From: an uncultured Bacteroidia bacterium
GTDB lineage: Bacteria > Bacteroidota > Bacteroidia > Bacteroidales > UBA932
Assembly: GCA_902801205.1 (NCBI GenBank)
Contig: CADCHE010000011.1
Span: 1 to 64,000, forward strand
Reading direction: 5' to 3'
DNA: 64,000 bases
The translations under genes and the position numbers were made by a program. This document shows positions 63,038 to 64,000 of the stretch, in pieces. Every line of letters starts with the position of its first letter. Position 1 is the first letter of the stretch. Under the pieces are notes generated by a model that searched no databases, was not told the origin of the DNA, and saw nothing but the letters and a program-made list of their open reading frames with translations.

Positions 63038-64000
63038 TCAACCGCGGTCTTTCCGCAGCTCGTCGAACGCGGCGCGCTTGCGGAAGATGTCGATGGCCGT
63101 GTAGATCGACGACATCATCGACTGCGGGTCGGCCATGTCCCGGCCGGCCAGTTCGAAGGCGGTGCCGTGGTCGGGTGACGTACGGACGATGGGCAGCCCC
63201 GCCGTGAAATTGACACCGTCCTGGAAAGCGATCGCCTTGAAGGGAACGAGCCCCTGGTCGTGGTACATCGCCAGGGTGGCGTCGAAGCGGGCGTAGGTTC
63301 CCTGCCCGAAATACCCGTCGGCGGAATAGGGACCGAACGCCAGGATGCCTTCGTCCGCAGCCGCGCGGACGGCCGGCAGGATGACCTTCTCCTCCTCATC
63401 GCCCAGCAGGCCGCCGTCGCCGCAATGCGGGTTGAGCCCGAGCACGCCGATCTTCGGCTCGATGACGCCGAAATCGCGGCGCAGCGAAGCGCTCATCAGG
63501 CGCAGCTTGCTGAGGATCTTCTCCTGCGTGATGGCGGCGGATACGTCCTTGAGCGGGATGTGCCCCGTCACGACGCCGATCTTCAGCTGGTCGGAGACCA
63601 TGAACATGGTCACGTCCTCCACGCCGAATTCCTTCTGCAGGTATTCGGTGTGTCCCGTGTTCCCGAAGCCTTCCGCGTCCATCGCCCGCTTGTTGATCGG
63701 GGCGGTGACGAGCACGTCGATGTCGCCCGCCTTGATGTCGCGGACCGCGCATTCCAGCGACCGGATGGCCGCCTGGGCAGACTCCGGCGTGGATTTCCCG
63801 GGCTCGACATAGACGTTGTCACTCAGGCAGTTGACGATGTTGACCCGGCGCTGCCGTGCGTCCTTCGCCGACTGGATGACATAGGTGTCGATGTTGTCGA
63901 TATTGTGGATCTGCTTGCGGTAGAAGCCGAAGATCTTCGAGGATCCGTAGATGACCGGCGTGAACGATTCGAGGATCCGGGCGTCCGCGAGGGCCTTGAT
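63038..64000 (-). CDS. pdxA: 4-hydroxythreonine-4-phosphate dehydrogenase, N-terminus outside the window
   Basis: The frame is open from the window edge to the stop and gives 320 residues; only the first few dozen residues are missing. Family features are LVTAPINKRAMDAEGFGNTGHTEYLQ, the metal-binding His in that motif, LGLNPHCGDGGLLGDEE, AMYHDQGLVPFK and VRTSPDHGTAFELAG. PdxA makes the pyridoxal phosphate precursor 3-amino-1-hydroxyacetone phosphate. Confidence 0.95.
   Translation of the reverse strand: MKALADARILESFTPVIYGSSKIFGFYRKQIHNIDNIDTYVIQSAKDARQRRVNIVNCLSDNVYVEPGKSTPESAQAAIRSLECAVRDIKAGDIDVLVTAPINKRAMDAEGFGNTGHTEYLQKEFGVEDVTMFMVSDQLKIGVVTGHIPLKDVSAAITQEKILSKLRLMSASLRRDFGVIEPKIGVLGLNPHCGDGGLLGDEEEKVILPAVRAAADEGILAFGPYSADGYFGQGTYARFDATLAMYHDQGLVPFKAIAFQDGVNFTAGLPIVRTSPDHGTAFELAGRDMADPQSMMSSIYTAIDIFRKRAAFDELRKDRG

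Overview
The window is a gene-dense, GC-rich chromosomal segment of a Bacteroidota bacterium, most likely Bacteroidales. Many intergenic gaps carry the -7 element TAnnTTTG typical of this phylum, often with TTG or TTTG 18-20 bases upstream. The gene content fits: glycoside hydrolases of family 92 and DUF6067 type, DUF4831, DUF1573, signal-peptide proteins ending in A-Q, ParE, PFOR and a GrpE-DnaJ pair. No prophage, transposase, integrase or CRISPR array is visible. Two tRNA-Arg genes (ACG and CCG) are present. No gap longer than about 250 bases lacks a gene.

Layout. 1-1700: end of an FtsX-like permease, a small lipoprotein, tRNA-Arg and rplS. 1.7-5 kb: a three-gene uronate operon (kduD, a lone galactitol-type PTS EIIC, and a kduI with a signal peptide), then a beta carbonic anhydrase. 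5.7-9.7 kb: a large exported glycosidase-like protein and a Tat-exported phosphodiesterase. 9.8-13 kb: dnaJ, grpE and a GlpT-type antiporter. 13-16.6 kb: exported phosphoesterase, DUF1232 protein and ABC-F ATPase. 16.6-24.8 kb: a leftward seven-gene run (peptide transporter, zeta-like kinase, tldD, tldE, slyD, glycosyltransferase, trkA). 25-28.4 kb: lipid A acyltransferase, DUF4831, pepD. 28.4-29.7 kb: rpsF-rpsR-rplI behind a strong leader hairpin. 29.9-34.1 kb: parE, a plsC-like acyltransferase and an acyl-CoA ligase, leftward. 34.2-36.7 kb: DUF1573 lipoprotein-like protein, ArsP_2-type permease and ferredoxin. 36.8-40 kb: a small HTH regulator and an M16 peptidase. 40.1-42.1 kb: LysR regulator and GDPD lipoprotein. 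42.1-49.1 kb: a leftward six-gene run (NfeD, flotillin, HTH regulator, YihY, double esterase, CotH). 49.1-56 kb: GH92, PFOR and fabD. 56.1-58.5 kb: tRNA-Arg, an unrecognised protein with two C-terminal membrane helices, and a GNAT acetyltransferase. 58.5-64 kb: S9 peptidase, recG and partial pdxA.

The most interesting reading is the uronate operon. KduI normally works in the cytosol, but here it carries a clean 28-residue N-terminal addition that looks like a signal peptide. It is co-transcribed with an EIIC that has no EIIA or EIIB and with a cytosolic-looking KduD. This suggests isomerisation in the periplasm, uptake of the product without phosphorylation, and reduction in the cytosol. Other points worth following are two long inverted-repeat elements (one with a 24-bp perfect stem, one running into the 3' end of the M16 peptidase gene), a 34-bp dispersed repeat, the membrane-protein/GNAT pair, and the NfeD-flotillin operon with its embedded HTH regulator.

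Functions were assigned by reading motifs and recalling family features. No database search or structure prediction was run, and base composition was judged by eye.
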